From NCBI GenBank assembly GCA_902614905.1, contig CACMMN010000002.1, positions 1 through 40,000 on the forward strand: a DNA stretch of 40,000 bases. Reading direction: 5' to 3'. The stretch's first letter is position 1; each line of letters opens with the position of its first letter. The notes beneath the pieces are model-generated. The model made no database searches and was not told where the DNA came from. It worked only from the letters and a program-made list of their open reading frames with translations. Positions 25,821-33,590 of this stretch are shown here, piece after piece. The DNA comes from an uncultured Pelagibacteraceae bacterium (GTDB lineage: Bacteria > Pseudomonadota > Alphaproteobacteria > Pelagibacterales > Pelagibacteraceae). The translations under genes were made by a program, and so were the position numbers.

Positions 25821-26981
25821 ATGAAAATATGCTCTACTTGCGTTATACCAGAAACGGCTGAAACACTAACTTTCTCCGAAACAGGAAAATGTTCAGTCTG
25901 TAATCAAATTAACTTTAAACACAAAATAAACTGGGAATCTAGAGGAAAAGATTTGGATAAATTAATAGAAAACTACAAAGGTAAGTATGATTATGATTGC
26001 GTCGTTCCTTTCTCTGGAGGCAAAGATTCTACTTTCACGCTTTGGTATTTAGTTAAAAAAAAAAAATTAAAACCTTTGGTAGTTCGGTTTGACCATAATT
26101 TTTATAGAAAGAATCTAGAGGAAAATAATCAAAGAACTTTGAATATTCTAGGTGTTGATATTATAAATTTTAAACCAAGTTTTGAAATTGTAAAAAAAAC
26201 AATGATTGAAAGTTTAATTAGACGAGGTGACTTTTGTTGGCATTGTCACGTTGGCATCGCAGCTTATCCAGTTAATATTGCAATAGAAAAAAAAATTCCC
26301 CTAATATTTTATGGTGAGCCATCTTCGGAATATTCTTCTTATTACAACTATGAAGAATTTGAAGAGGGCAATGTAGAACATTTTAATAAAACTACAAACC
26401 TAGGCATAAATGCAGAAGATATGTTAGAAATGATAAATGAAAGATTTCCAAATTCTAATTACACATTAAATGATTTTAAACCTTTTATTTTTCCTAGTCA
26501 GAGAGAGATGAATATTAATAATATAAAATCTGCATACTTAGGTAATTACATTCCCTGGGATGTTAAAAAACAAGTTAAAATAATTAAAGATGAATTAGGT
26601 TGGAAAGGTGATAATGTTGAAGGCATTCCACCAGAATATGAGTATGAAAAAATAGAATGCATGATGCAAGGAGTTAGAGATTATATAAAATTTCTTAAAA
26701 GAGGATTTGGTCGTACTGCACATTTAACTTCAATAGATATTAGAAACAATAGAATGTCACGAGATAAGGCACTTGATTTATGTAAAATTTTTGATGGTAA
26801 AAAACCAAAATCTTTGAGCTTATTTTTAAAAATTATAAACAAATCTGAAGAAGAATTTTACTCTATGGTAAAAAATCATATTGTATCTCCGGCTCCGCGG
26901 TGGGATCAAAATGAAATGAAAAAAAATAAATCAAATATTACTCCAAGTGACTTTGATAGCTGGTTAGAAAAATTTTCTTAG
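25821..26981 (+). CDS. N-acetyl sugar amidotransferase (WbpG/PseA-like, acetamidino formation)
   Basis: The 386-residue protein has a zinc-binding N-terminus (Cys4, Cys7, Cys24, Cys27), a PP-loop ATPase motif FSGGKDS (64-70) and a further CWHCHVG (138-144). These are hallmarks of the N-acetyl sugar amidotransferase family, which converts a sugar N-acetyl group to an acetamidino group by adenylating it and adding ammonia. The ammonia would come from the HisH/HisF pair encoded immediately downstream (one and nine bases apart). Known relatives are WbpG in Pseudomonas O-antigen and PseA/LegA-type proteins in nonulosonate pathways. A SGGKDS PP-loop plus the paired glutaminase strongly supports the role. 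The exact sugar is not known, with a pseudaminate-type sugar favoured by context. Confidence 0.9.
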   Translation: MKICSTCVIPETAETLTFSETGKCSVCNQINFKHKINWESRGKDLDKLIENYKGKYDYDCVVPFSGGKDSTFTLWYLVKKKKLKPLVVRFDHNFYRKNLEENNQRTLNILGVDIINFKPSFEIVKKTMIESLIRRGDFCWHCHVGIAAYPVNIAIEKKIPLIFYGEPSSEYSSYYNYEEFEEGNVEHFNKTTNLGINAEDMLEMINERFPNSNYTLNDFKPFIFPSQREMNINNIKSAYLGNYIPWDVKKQVKIIKDELGWKGDNVEGIPPEYEYEKIECMMQGVRDYIKFLKRGFGRTAHLTSIDIRNNRMSRDKALDLCKIFDGKKPKSLSLFLKIINKSEEEFYSMVKNHIVSPAPRWDQNEMKKNKSNITPSDFDSWLEKFS

Positions 26982-26982
26982 A

Positions 26983-27591
26983 ATGAATATTGGTATTATA
27001 GATTATGGAGCAGGAAATGTTCAATCTGTTTACAATGCTATATATAGGTTAGGGTATGATCCTCTAATAATTCAATCATATAAAGAAATTGGCAAGCAAG
27101 ACAAATTAATAATACCGGGTGTGGGATCTGCTCATAGTTGCATTAAAAGTCTCAAAGAAAAAAATATGTTCGATTTAATAAGAACATTTTATGAGTCAGA
27201 AAAGCCAATACTAGGTATATGTCTTGGCTTACAAATTTTTTGTAAAAAACTTTATGAGAACGGTATTTCAAGTGGGCTAAATATTATTAATGCTGATGTG
27301 GTTCCATTCGAAGAAGATACAAAAACAAATATTGGATGGTCTGACGTTGAGTTAAATAATGAAATTAAAAATAAATTTAACTGCAAAAAAAATACAAGTT
27401 TTTATTTTTGTCACTCATATTATTTAAAGTTGAATAGTAAAGATAATAAGATAAATTGCTATTATTCAAATATATTTAACAAAAAGGTTCCAGCTGTATT
27501 AGAGAAAGATAATTTCTTAGGAACACAATTTCATCCTGAAAAAAGTCAGGTTAATGGATCAAATCTTTTAATACATTTTTTAAAAAAATAA
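26983..27591 (+). CDS. hisH: HisH-type glutaminase subunit (sugar amidotransferase partner)
   Basis: The 202-residue class I glutamine amidotransferase has PGVGSAH (45-51) as the oxyanion-strand region, the nucleophile elbow LGICLGLQ with Cys80, and QFHPEKSQ with His184 and Glu186 completing the triad. It hydrolyses glutamine and passes ammonia through an associated HisF-type barrel. Placement between the sugar amidotransferase and a HisF homologue, one base after the first stop, is the WbpG-HisH-HisF arrangement, so its job here is probably glycan amidination and not histidine synthesis. There are no other histidine genes in the window. Confidence 0.9.
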   Translation: MNIGIIDYGAGNVQSVYNAIYRLGYDPLIIQSYKEIGKQDKLIIPGVGSAHSCIKSLKEKNMFDLIRTFYESEKPILGICLGLQIFCKKLYENGISSGLNIINADVVPFEEDTKTNIGWSDVELNNEIKNKFNCKKNTSFYFCHSYYLKLNSKDNKINCYYSNIFNKKVPAVLEKDNFLGTQFHPEKSQVNGSNLLIHFLKK

Positions 27592-27600
27592 TTTCCAATA

Positions 27601-28344
27601 ATGGCTTATTTAAGAATAATTCCTTCATTGCTACTATCAAATAAAAAATTAGTCAAAGGTGTGCAATTTAAAAATCACAAAATAGCTGGAGGTCCTAACT
27701 CAACAATTTTAGCATATGATAGCCAAGGTGCTGATGAGATATCTCTAATTGATATCGACTCTTACCATTCACATAAGGAACCAGATTATGAAACATTAAA
27801 TAAAATTTCAGAAAGTTGTTCTACACCTATTACATTTGGAGGTGGGATTACTAACTTAGATATCGCTCTAAAAGTTATAAGATCAGGCGCTGAGAAAGTT
27901 TATCTAAACAGAGCTGTTTTAAAAAATCAAAATATTTTAAAGGAGTTATCAAAAAAAATAGGATCTCAAGCAATAGTTGTTGGTATTAATTTAATTAAAA
28001 GAGAAAAAAAATTTAAAATTTATGAGAGAGAAGGGTCTAATTATGATTTGTTTGATTATTTGAAAAAAGTTCAAAATCTAGGAGCAGGGGAAATCAAAAT
28101 TACTTTTGTTGAGAGAGAAGGCAAAAAGCTAGGCTTAGATCTAGAAATTTGCAAAACAATTTTAAAATTTTTATCAGTTCCATGTATTTTTGAGGGTGGT
28201 ATTGGTTCTTTGGAGGATATTAAAAATGCATTTATGAATAATGTTAATGCAGTTGGTTTGGGCACCATGTTAATATTTAGTGACTACAATATTGTTAAAA
28301 TAAAAAAATACCTCTTAAATGAAAATTTTAAAATTAGGATTTGA
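27601..28344 (+). CDS. hisF: HisF-type barrel, AglZ/HisF2-like, probable ammonia channel for amidation
   Basis: The 247-residue protein aligns with HisF. It has RIIPSLLLSNKKLVKG (5-20), the TFGGGI phosphate-binding loop (78-83), VGIN (127-130) and GLGTMLIF near the end. The two catalytic aspartates of Thermotoga HisF, Asp11 and Asp130, are Leu11 and Asn130 here. Loss of Asp11 in a PSLLL context is typical of HisF homologues in sugar amidotransferase triads. The barrel therefore probably tunnels ammonia from HisH to the amidotransferase without cyclase activity. Its stop overlaps the convergent PseC-like stop by 11 bases. Confidence 0.85.
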   Translation: MAYLRIIPSLLLSNKKLVKGVQFKNHKIAGGPNSTILAYDSQGADEISLIDIDSYHSHKEPDYETLNKISESCSTPITFGGGITNLDIALKVIRSGAEKVYLNRAVLKNQNILKELSKKIGSQAIVVGINLIKREKKFKIYEREGSNYDLFDYLKKVQNLGAGEIKITFVEREGKKLGLDLEICKTILKFLSVPCIFEGGIGSLEDIKNAFMNNVNAVGLGTMLIFSDYNIVKIKKYLLNENFKIRI

Positions 28345-29503
28345 TATTATATTTAAAAAATTTACCTATTTTTTTTGAGATATAGTTAATATCTGATAAA
28401 TTCATATTTGTATGCAAAGGTATAGTAAGTTGAGAAATATAAAACTTTTTTGAATTTGATGATTGACTAAATAAAGTAATTTTTTTTAAAGATTGGTGTA
28501 ACATTAAAGGTTTATAATGAATTTGTGAAGCAATTTTATTTTTTTTTAAGTAATTCATAAATTTTTTTTTATAATTTAAAGATCTATTTTTTAAAAAAAT
28601 AACAAATAAATGCCAAAATATTTTTTTATTATTAATATTTAAAATTGAAAAATGTTTTTCATAATTTTTTAACTTTTTTAAATAATGTTTTACTAGCTTT
28701 TGCCTTTTGGCTCTAAATTGATTTACTTTATCAATTTGGTCTAACCCAATTGCTGCATTTATTTCACCCATCCTAAAATTTAAACTAGGATGATTCATTT
28801 TATATGGGTCTACTATTGAAGTCCTCTTTAATGAAAAGGATCTAAGTTCTAAAATTTTCTTATATAAACGTTGATTATTAGTTGTTATTGCTCCACCTTC
28901 TATTGTCGTAATATTTTTTAGAGGGTGAAAAGAAAAAGTTGTTATTGATGAATGTTTAGAACTACCCACTTTCTCACCATTGTCATAAGTGGATCCAAAA
29001 CTGTGACAAGCATCTTCTATAATTTTAATTTTTTTTTTTTCACAAATTTTTGAAATTGCACTTAAATCAGGTGTTGCACCAGCATAATGTATGGGTATGA
29101 AAACGTTTGGTTTAATTCCCAATTGACCGCATTTCTTAATAATATTTTTAAATTCATCTAGACTAACCATCCCTGAATTTTTATCGATATCGCACAATAC
29201 AACTTTGCCTTTAAGTAAATATACAATATTGGCAACTGACACAAAGTTTATATTTGGAATAATTGCAATAATATTTGTTTTATTTTTCAATGCTAGTAAA
29301 GATATGAACAAAGCCGATGTCCCACTATTACAAACAACGCAATATTTTGAATTAGTCTGTCGTTTAATCTTTAGTTCAAGTTGTTTACAATAAGTATCGT
29401 TTGTAACGTATTTTTTTTTAATACTGTCAATAATTAATTTTTTCTTAATATTTTTTAAGTTATGAAGTCCATAATCATTCGTATTTAAATTATGCTTACC
29501 CAT
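28334..29503 (-). CDS. pseC: PseC-like UDP-4-amino-sugar transaminase (DegT/DnrJ/EryC1 family)
   Basis: The 389-residue PLP enzyme has CNSGTSALFIS (58-68), HYAGATPD (139-146), IIEDACHSFGSTY (161-173) and FSFHPLKNITTIEGG (190-204), with Lys196 as the Schiff-base lysine. The HPLKNITTxEGG signature is characteristic of PseC-type aminotransferases that add the 4-amino group in UDP-altrosamine synthesis. It overlaps the upstream PseB-like gene by one base (TAATG), the usual PseB-PseC pair. A second, more divergent DegT-like gene at 37405-38433 has a different PLP motif. The call is good at family level. The exact regio- and stereochemistry is inferred from pairing with PseB. Confidence 0.85.
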   Translation of the reverse strand: MGKHNLNTNDYGLHNLKNIKKKLIIDSIKKKYVTNDTYCKQLELKIKRQTNSKYCVVCNSGTSALFISLLALKNKTNIIAIIPNINFVSVANIVYLLKGKVVLCDIDKNSGMVSLDEFKNIIKKCGQLGIKPNVFIPIHYAGATPDLSAISKICEKKKIKIIEDACHSFGSTYDNGEKVGSSKHSSITTFSFHPLKNITTIEGGAITTNNQRLYKKILELRSFSLKRTSIVDPYKMNHPSLNFRMGEINAAIGLDQIDKVNQFRAKRQKLVKHYLKKLKNYEKHFSILNINNKKIFWHLFVIFLKNRSLNYKKKFMNYLKKNKIASQIHYKPLMLHQSLKKITLFSQSSNSKKFYISQLTIPLHTNMNLSDINYISKKIGKFFKYNIKS

Positions 29504-30510
29504 TAAATAAAATTATTTTTGCTAAGAATATTTCTCAATTCAGTAACATTTAGAAAATCTCTATTTAAATCACTAGAGTATTTAAAATTCTCTTTTACAG
29601 ATTTTAGCCTCTTTTTCTTTTTATAATTCTTTATTTGATTTTTAGTAAAATTATTTAGAATTATATAAAAATTTTTACCTTCGATTGTGCATATACTATC
29701 TGTTTGGGAAACCAATTCTTCATGAATTTTTTCACCAGCCCTAATTCCTATAAGTTTAAATTTTACTTTAGAATTTATTGCTTTTCCTAAGTCAACAATC
29801 CTAAAACTTTTTAGTTTAGGTACGAAAATCTCCCCCCCTAGATTATTTGTCAAGCACCATTCTACAAATTTAACACCCTCCTCCAGTGTAATATTAAACC
29901 TGGTCATTTTGTTATCAGTTAATGTCAAACTTTTTTTTGATTTATTTAATTTTATGAAAAGTGGCAACACAGAGCCTCTGCTACCTAAAACATTTCCGTA
30001 TCTTACAATGCTAAATTTAGATTTTCTAGAACCTTTGATATTGTTTGCTGACAAAAAGATTTTATCTGAACAAAGTTTAGATGCTCCATATAAATTAATA
30101 GGAGAAGATGCTTTGTCTGTTGATAATGCCACTACATTTTCAATTTTTTTTTCTAAGGAAACGTCAACTACGTTTTGAGCGCCAATGACATTTGTCTTAA
30201 TTACCTCCATAGGATTATATTCTCCTAAATTTACATGCTTTAAAGCTGCTGCGTGAATTACAATATTGATACCCTCCATGGCTCTAGACAATCTATCTTT
30301 ATCTCTTACATCTCCTATGAAAAATCTTATAAAGGGAAACTTTTCAGGTGGAAATTTTTTTAACATCTCACTTTGTTTAAATTCATCTCTACTATATATT
30401 ACTAATCTCTTTAAATTATATTTATTTTTTATTACTCGTTGGCAAAATGCATTTCCAAAACTTCCTGTTCCTCCAGTAATTAATATTTGTTTACCTGATA
30501 AATTTTTCAT
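29503..30510 (-). CDS. pseB: PseB-like UDP-GlcNAc C6 dehydratase/C5 epimerase
   Basis: The 335-residue extended SDR has TGGTGSFG (12-19), HAAALKHVNLGEYNP (86-100) and STDKASSPINLYGASK (130-145). Asp132, Lys133, Tyr141 and Lys145 fall at positions that, from memory, match the numbering of Helicobacter FlaA1/PseB, whose Asp-Lys-Tyr arrangement drives inverting 4,6-dehydration. Classic PseB carries V-P-A/S-E-Y-N-P where this protein has VNLGEYNP. It would convert UDP-GlcNAc to the 4-keto-arabino-hexulose that PseC aminates. The gene sits two bases from the fusion aminotransferase and overlaps pseC. In this cluster it gives the first committed step to the pseudaminate-type product. Confidence 0.9.
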   Translation of the reverse strand: MKNLSGKQILITGGTGSFGNAFCQRVIKNKYNLKRLVIYSRDEFKQSEMLKKFPPEKFPFIRFFIGDVRDKDRLSRAMEGINIVIHAAALKHVNLGEYNPMEVIKTNVIGAQNVVDVSLEKKIENVVALSTDKASSPINLYGASKLCSDKIFLSANNIKGSRKSKFSIVRYGNVLGSRGSVLPLFIKLNKSKKSLTLTDNKMTRFNITLEEGVKFVEWCLTNNLGGEIFVPKLKSFRIVDLGKAINSKVKFKLIGIRAGEKIHEELVSQTDSICTIEGKNFYIILNNFTKNQIKNYKKKKRLKSVKENFKYSSDLNRDFLNVTELRNILSKNNFI

Positions 30511-30512
30511 TT

Positions 30513-32540
30513 TTAATTTAATCTTTTAAAAGTGCTCTGACAAACCTGTCCATCTAAAAGTTTGTTTATATTTTTGTTAGTTTGTGATTCTTTTATTTTG
30601 TAAAATATTTTATCGAGATTTTTTGTATAAAGTTTTAAATCTTTATCAGTGTGTGCAGTAGAAACAAAAATTGAGTTAGATGATAAAAAATTACTTTTAA
30701 GCATTTCTTGTGATATAAATGTTTTATATTTTAAATTATTTTTGCTATCAAATGAAAAATTTGGAACGGCATCAATACCATTAATATTAGTTTTTAATTC
30801 ATATTTTTTTGATAATTTAATCCAAATTTTTTTTATTTTTCTTCCATAATTCGAGACGTAAGTCCAAGATTTTATTTTATTCATTATTTCTAACGTTTTT
30901 AAAGCTGCTGTATAACCACTTCTCTCTGACCAAAATGTGCTACTTATAAAACTATCTTTGGCATGTTTCATTACAAATCCCTTACCTATTATTGCAGTAA
31001 TTGCATATCCATTACCTAGAGCTTTACCAAACATACAAATATCAGGATTGATTTTATATTTTAAATGCAATCCTCCATAAACTTCTCTAAATCCTGAACT
31101 GCATTCATCAAATATTAAAACTATTTTATTTTTTTTTGTTAAATCTCTAATTTTTGATAAAAATTCTTTAGAAGGTATATAATTTCTTGAAACTTCCATT
31201 ATCACACATCCTATGTTTTTATTTTTAATTAAATTTTCAAATGCTTTTAAATCGTTGTATTCAAAGGTAAACACTGTGTTTTTTAATTTATTTAAAACAC
31301 CTTCAGTCTTTAAATTTGATAATAAATGAGGGTTTAAACTATTTTGATTTTTTAAGTTTGCAGCAAGATACCAATCATGCCACCCATGGTAGCCGCAAAC
31401 AGCAATATTTTGTTTTTTAGAATACGCTCTAGCTATTCTTATAGCCATCGCGTTAGCTTCTGCCCCTGTTCTAGCAAATTTTGCATATTCAGACCATGGA
31501 TGTAACTCTATTAATTTTTCTGCTAATAACACCTCTTCAACACAATTTAGTGAAGACATATTACTTTTATCAATATTGTCTTTGACCGCATCATCTATTT
31601 CTTTTCTAGCATATCCTAACAAATTTGTTCCCACTCCCATCAAGTAAAAATCTTTAAATTTTTTATTATCTAAATCCCAAATCGTAGAGCCTTTTGCCTT
31701 TGTATAATAAGTTGGCCAAAATTTAGGGAGAACTAAGTCTGGACTTTTAGAAAAAAACATATTTCCATTTGGAATTGATTTTAAAGCTCTCCTCCACATT
31801 TTTTGCCCACTACATAATTGTGAACCTTCATCTCTTTTAAATTTTGTGTTATTTTTAAATAAAATTGGTTTTTTTTTGTAAAGTTTAATAATTTCATTTA
31901 GAGTAAAATTCTCTCTTGGGTAAAAATATTTAAATATTGCTTTGATGCATTCATAATCCTCGTTTTCATCAATTGTTAATCTTAAATTAGAATAATTATT
32001 TTTAGATTTTTTTTCACCAACATAAAATTTATTTGGATTATTTTTGATGTATGATGTTACGTGCTCTTTATCATAATCTATATTTTTTTGCTTAAAAATT
32101 TTTTTTAAAGTAGTAAATTTAAATACTTCAACATCTATACCATCTGGAAAAGTCGGTTTTTTACTATCACTTAAATAGTCGTAATTTCTCTTTTCAAACT
32201 CTGAAATAAAATTATCTACGATTGAGTAATCAACAAGTGGATTGTCTCCAGTCAACCTTACTATTATTTTAGCTTTAAATTTTTTTGCCGCAAAATAATA
32301 TCGGCTTAAGACATTTTTTTTACTTCCAATATAATAATCAATTTTTTTTTTTTTAAGAATTTTTATTAGTTGCTTGTTTGAAACATCAATTGATGTTGCA
32401 ATTACAATCTTGTCGATATATTTAGATTTTTCTAGTCTGTCTATAAGTATCTCTATTAAAGTTTTGTTATTGATTTTAGATAATATTTTTCCTGGATATC
32501 TAATGGATTCGCACCTAGCTTGAATTATAGCACATATCAT
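30513..32540 (-). CDS. Fusion: SpsF-like cytidylyltransferase plus class III (GSA-type) aminotransferase
   Basis: This 675-residue protein has two parts. Residues 1-235 form an SpsF-like nucleotidyltransferase with AIIQARCESIRYPGK (4-18), YIGSKKNVLSRY and VRLTGDNPLVD (94-104). Residues 240-675 resemble glutamate-1-semialdehyde aminotransferases. They have ARTGAEANAMAIRIARA (356-372), GYHGWHDWY (383-391), LIFDECSSGFR (475-485) and MFGKALGNG (503-511), where Lys506 binds PLP. This pairing occurs in polysaccharide clusters with PseB, PseC and an aldo/keto reductase. The joined activities suggest amination and nucleotide activation of a nonulosonate or related keto sugar, perhaps at C8. It lies between the reductase and PseB. 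The specific reaction is inferred, not read from sequence. Confidence 0.8.
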   Translation of the reverse strand: MICAIIQARCESIRYPGKILSKINNKTLIEILIDRLEKSKYIDKIVIATSIDVSNKQLIKILKKKKIDYYIGSKKNVLSRYYFAAKKFKAKIIVRLTGDNPLVDYSIVDNFISEFEKRNYDYLSDSKKPTFPDGIDVEVFKFTTLKKIFKQKNIDYDKEHVTSYIKNNPNKFYVGEKKSKNNYSNLRLTIDENEDYECIKAIFKYFYPRENFTLNEIIKLYKKKPILFKNNTKFKRDEGSQLCSGQKMWRRALKSIPNGNMFFSKSPDLVLPKFWPTYYTKAKGSTIWDLDNKKFKDFYLMGVGTNLLGYARKEIDDAVKDNIDKSNMSSLNCVEEVLLAEKLIELHPWSEYAKFARTGAEANAMAIRIARAYSKKQNIAVCGYHGWHDWYLAANLKNQNSLNPHLLSNLKTEGVLNKLKNTVFTFEYNDLKAFENLIKNKNIGCVIMEVSRNYIPSKEFLSKIRDLTKKNKIVLIFDECSSGFREVYGGLHLKYKINPDICMFGKALGNGYAITAIIGKGFVMKHAKDSFISSTFWSERSGYTAALKTLEIMNKIKSWTYVSNYGRKIKKIWIKLSKKYELKTNINGIDAVPNFSFDSKNNLKYKTFISQEMLKSNFLSSNSIFVSTAHTDKDLKLYTKNLDKIFYKIKESQTNKNINKLLDGQVCQSTFKRLN

Positions 32541-32541
32541 A

Positions 32542-33429
32542 TTACCACTTAGAAGGATTAATTAGGTTACTATTATTTTTTAAGATTTTATTCATATAAT
32601 TTAAATTTTTATTAAAAATTTTTTTTTCATACAATTTTACTACTTCTTTAAATTGTTTATAATTGTCAAACCCAAAAATAACATTTTTATAAAAATTAAA
32701 TGTTTTCACATAACTTATACAAATTTCAAGTGGACTTAAGTTATATTTGATTAAAAAATCCCTCCATTTAGATAAAAGTTTAAATTTTTGGAGTTTTTTT
32801 GGTATTTTATTGAATTGCATTAGCAAAAGACCTTGTAAGAAGACTGACCTAATTTGAATTTCTATTTTTTTTCTTTTAAGTAAACTCAAAATTTTTTTAT
32901 CTAATACTCTATTGTCAAAAATATTAAATGGAATTTGTACAATATCAAATTCATAAGATTTAATTATTTTTTCTAAATCTTTTAAAGAGTAACATGAAAT
33001 ACCTATTTTTTTTGTTATTTTTTTTTTTTTTAAATTTTTTAAAGCGTTAAAAATTATATCTTTTTTGTTGGATTTAATATCCTGAATATCATGTATTAGT
33101 ACTGAATAGAATTTTTTTATACCAATTTTTCTTAGTGACTGATACGACATTTCTTCTACATAATCTTTTATTATGTTGCTTTTTTTATGTCTAATTTTTG
33201 GTAGCTTAGTTGTAATATTAAAATTATTTTTTAAATTTAATTTTGATAAAATTTGACCGATTTTTTTTTCTGAATCACCATATGCTATTGCCGTATCTAT
33301 TGAATTAATTTTTTTTTTGTTTGAAGATAATAAAATTTTTTTAAATTCATTTAATCTTATAGATTTTTTTCTTGAATTATTTATACCATATGGCAATCCT
33401 AGCTGTGCAGTTCCAATAGATATTTTCAT
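32542..33429 (-). CDS. Aldo/keto reductase family protein
   Basis: The 295-residue protein has IGTAQLGLPYGINN (5-18), SIDTAIAYGDSE (43-54) with Asp45 and Tyr50, ITTKLP (72-77) with Lys75, and VLIHD (110-114) with His113. These form the Asp-Tyr-Lys-His tetrad of the aldo/keto reductase superfamily, which reduces a keto group with NAD(P)H. It is the first gene of the leftward operon from promoter copy 3 (33489-33518), with a leader of roughly 50 bases, and is followed one base on by the cytidylyltransferase-aminotransferase fusion. It is likely to act on a keto sugar in the same pathway as PseB and PseC. Members of this subgroup in glycan islands are poorly characterised, so the substrate is open. 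Confidence 0.8.
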   Translation of the reverse strand: MKISIGTAQLGLPYGINNSRKKSIRLNEFKKILLSSNKKKINSIDTAIAYGDSEKKIGQILSKLNLKNNFNITTKLPKIRHKKSNIIKDYVEEMSYQSLRKIGIKKFYSVLIHDIQDIKSNKKDIIFNALKNLKKKKITKKIGISCYSLKDLEKIIKSYEFDIVQIPFNIFDNRVLDKKILSLLKRKKIEIQIRSVFLQGLLLMQFNKIPKKLQKFKLLSKWRDFLIKYNLSPLEICISYVKTFNFYKNVIFGFDNYKQFKEVVKLYEKKIFNKNLNYMNKILKNNSNLINPSKW

Positions 33430-33488
33430 GTAAGGCAGATAACTTTGTTATTTTATTCCTTATTTTTCCTTGATATTTTTAAAGATTT

Positions 33489-33518
33489 CTTATATCGTTC
33501 AAATTTTGAACAGTAAAG
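33489..33518 (-). promoter_or_regulatory. Palindrome-in-spacer promoter, copy 3 (leftward)
   Basis: On the minus strand, TTTACT (33517-33512) lies 17 bases from TATAAG (33494-33489). The inverted repeat at 33497-33511 is identical to copy 1, with 7-base arms around one central base. The predicted start near 33482 leaves about 50 bases to the aldo/keto reductase ATG at 33429. Identity to copies 1 and 2 extends from the -10 box through the -35 box; copies 2 and 3 also share several further bases on the -35 side. The sequence match is direct, and control by the MarR-type regulator is inferred. Confidence 0.75.
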
Positions 33519-33535
33519 TAAAAACTTATGAGTAA

Positions 33536-33564
33536 TTGAACTAATTTATATTTGATGATATTAC
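33536..33564 (+). promoter_or_regulatory. Candidate rightward promoter for the PhyH operon
   Basis: TTGAAC (33536-33541) and TATTAC (33559-33564) are separated by exactly 17 bases. They would start a transcript about 20 bases before the ATG at 33591. Each box matches the sigma-70 consensus at four of six bases. Such matches arise by chance in DNA this AT-rich, so the call is tentative. It lies to the right of the palindromic promoter copy 3, and its -35 TTGAAC resembles one arm of that palindrome. Confidence 0.35.
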
Positions 33565-33590
33565 AACATAAATTCAATAAATCTTAACAT

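Noticed and set aside
28071-28268. Leftward open frame of 65 codons inside the hisF-like gene
   Set aside because: It lies wholly within a well-supported HisF homologue and has no motif or plausible start signal.
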